From Callipepla californica brunnescens (Eukaryota > Chordata > Aves > Galliformes > Odontophoridae): DNA of 64,000 bases. The number at the start of each line of letters is the position of its first letter. The first letter of the stretch is position 1. The notes under the pieces are model-generated. The model ran no database searches. It was not told the DNA's origin and saw nothing but the letters and a program-made list of their open reading frames with translations. Below are positions 63,901-64,000 of this stretch, piece by piece. The stretch is taken from assembly GCA_023055505.1 (NCBI GenBank), contig JALIRH010000050.1, positions 434,001 through 498,000 on the forward strand, read 5' to 3'. Position numbers and translations under genes: made by a program.

Positions 63901-64000
63901 GCTAAATAATATTTAGTCCTTTTCTTACTGCTATATTTACTGAAGGTCAAAATCTTACATCTCAAATCCACTATAACCAAGCAGTTCACCGACTGAGGCC
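60964..64000. other. Intronic stretch to window end
   Basis: No gene or interspersed repeat recognised. Purine-rich, A-rich DNA between about 62040 and 62700 gives the 97-codon minus-strand frame at 62289-62582, whose hydrophobic product is compositional. A short CGCACATGATGTGCG palindrome lies at 61663-61677. Confidence 0.5.

Larger units (their letters stand above)
16336..64000 (-). other. GALNTL6 intron 5' of the exon (partial)
   Basis: Sequence upstream of the exon, ending at the TTTTCTCAG acceptor and running off the right edge. At least 47.6 kb with no recognisable coding exon, and none matching the N-terminal cytoplasmic tail and membrane anchor. A very long first or second intron would fit what is known of mammalian GALNTL6, which is an unusually large gene. 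A short non-coding or 5' exon could be missed by eye. Confidence 0.65.

Noticed and set aside
1..64000. CRISPR array, operon, phage or bacterial defence system
   Set aside because: No regularly spaced direct repeats or dense coding. The CR1 repeats and the spliced exon show bird nuclear DNA.

Overview
The window looks like avian nuclear DNA. It is AT-rich with scattered fragments of CR1 LINEs, several of them ending in the bird-typical short ATTCTATGATTCTATG-like tail, plus avian ERVL-type LTR fragments. I see no bacterial-type gene organisation, no recognisable L1 and no Alu-like repeat. The species cannot be fixed from this alone.

The only protein-coding sequence I can support is one 109-bp internal exon on the minus strand, 16227-16335. 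It encodes the stem region of a polypeptide N-acetylgalactosaminyltransferase and matches GALNTL6 best. It has a good polypyrimidine tract with AG acceptor and a GTATGC donor. On this reading nearly the whole 64 kb is two partial introns of one very large gene transcribed right to left: the intron upstream of the exon fills 16336-64000, and the downstream intron fills 1-16226. Most other open frames are short, unrecognised and probably chance; a few lie in antisense CR1.

Repeats by region. CR1 on the plus strand: 1-336, 7802-8200, 14353-14560, a 46-bp stub at 21571-21616, 48315-48560 and 60410-60963. CR1 on the minus strand: 17817-18220, 29325-30045, 41576-42022 and 46287-47350. The last keeps part of the reverse transcriptase frame but has lost its catalytic centre. 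LTR-type remnants: an ERVL-like LTR start at 15115-15265 (+), a near-complete ERVL-like solo LTR at 55909-56447 (-), and a different LTR-like element at 22149-22658 lying inside 13-bp direct repeats. Old tRNA-derived sequence, probably SINE, lies at 49429-49890. Long poly(A) runs, (CAAA)n, (TTTA)n, G-rich and T/G-rich simple tracts are scattered throughout.

I found no clearly new biological system. The items most worth checking are the spaced tRNA-like modules at 49429-49890 next to a repeat-poor block that may be conserved non-coding DNA, a 16-bp inverted repeat at 58781-58838 able to fold into an RNA hairpin on the plus strand, the 13-bp direct repeats around the LTR-like element, and two GC-richer unclassified blocks near 28.2 and 33.1 kb.
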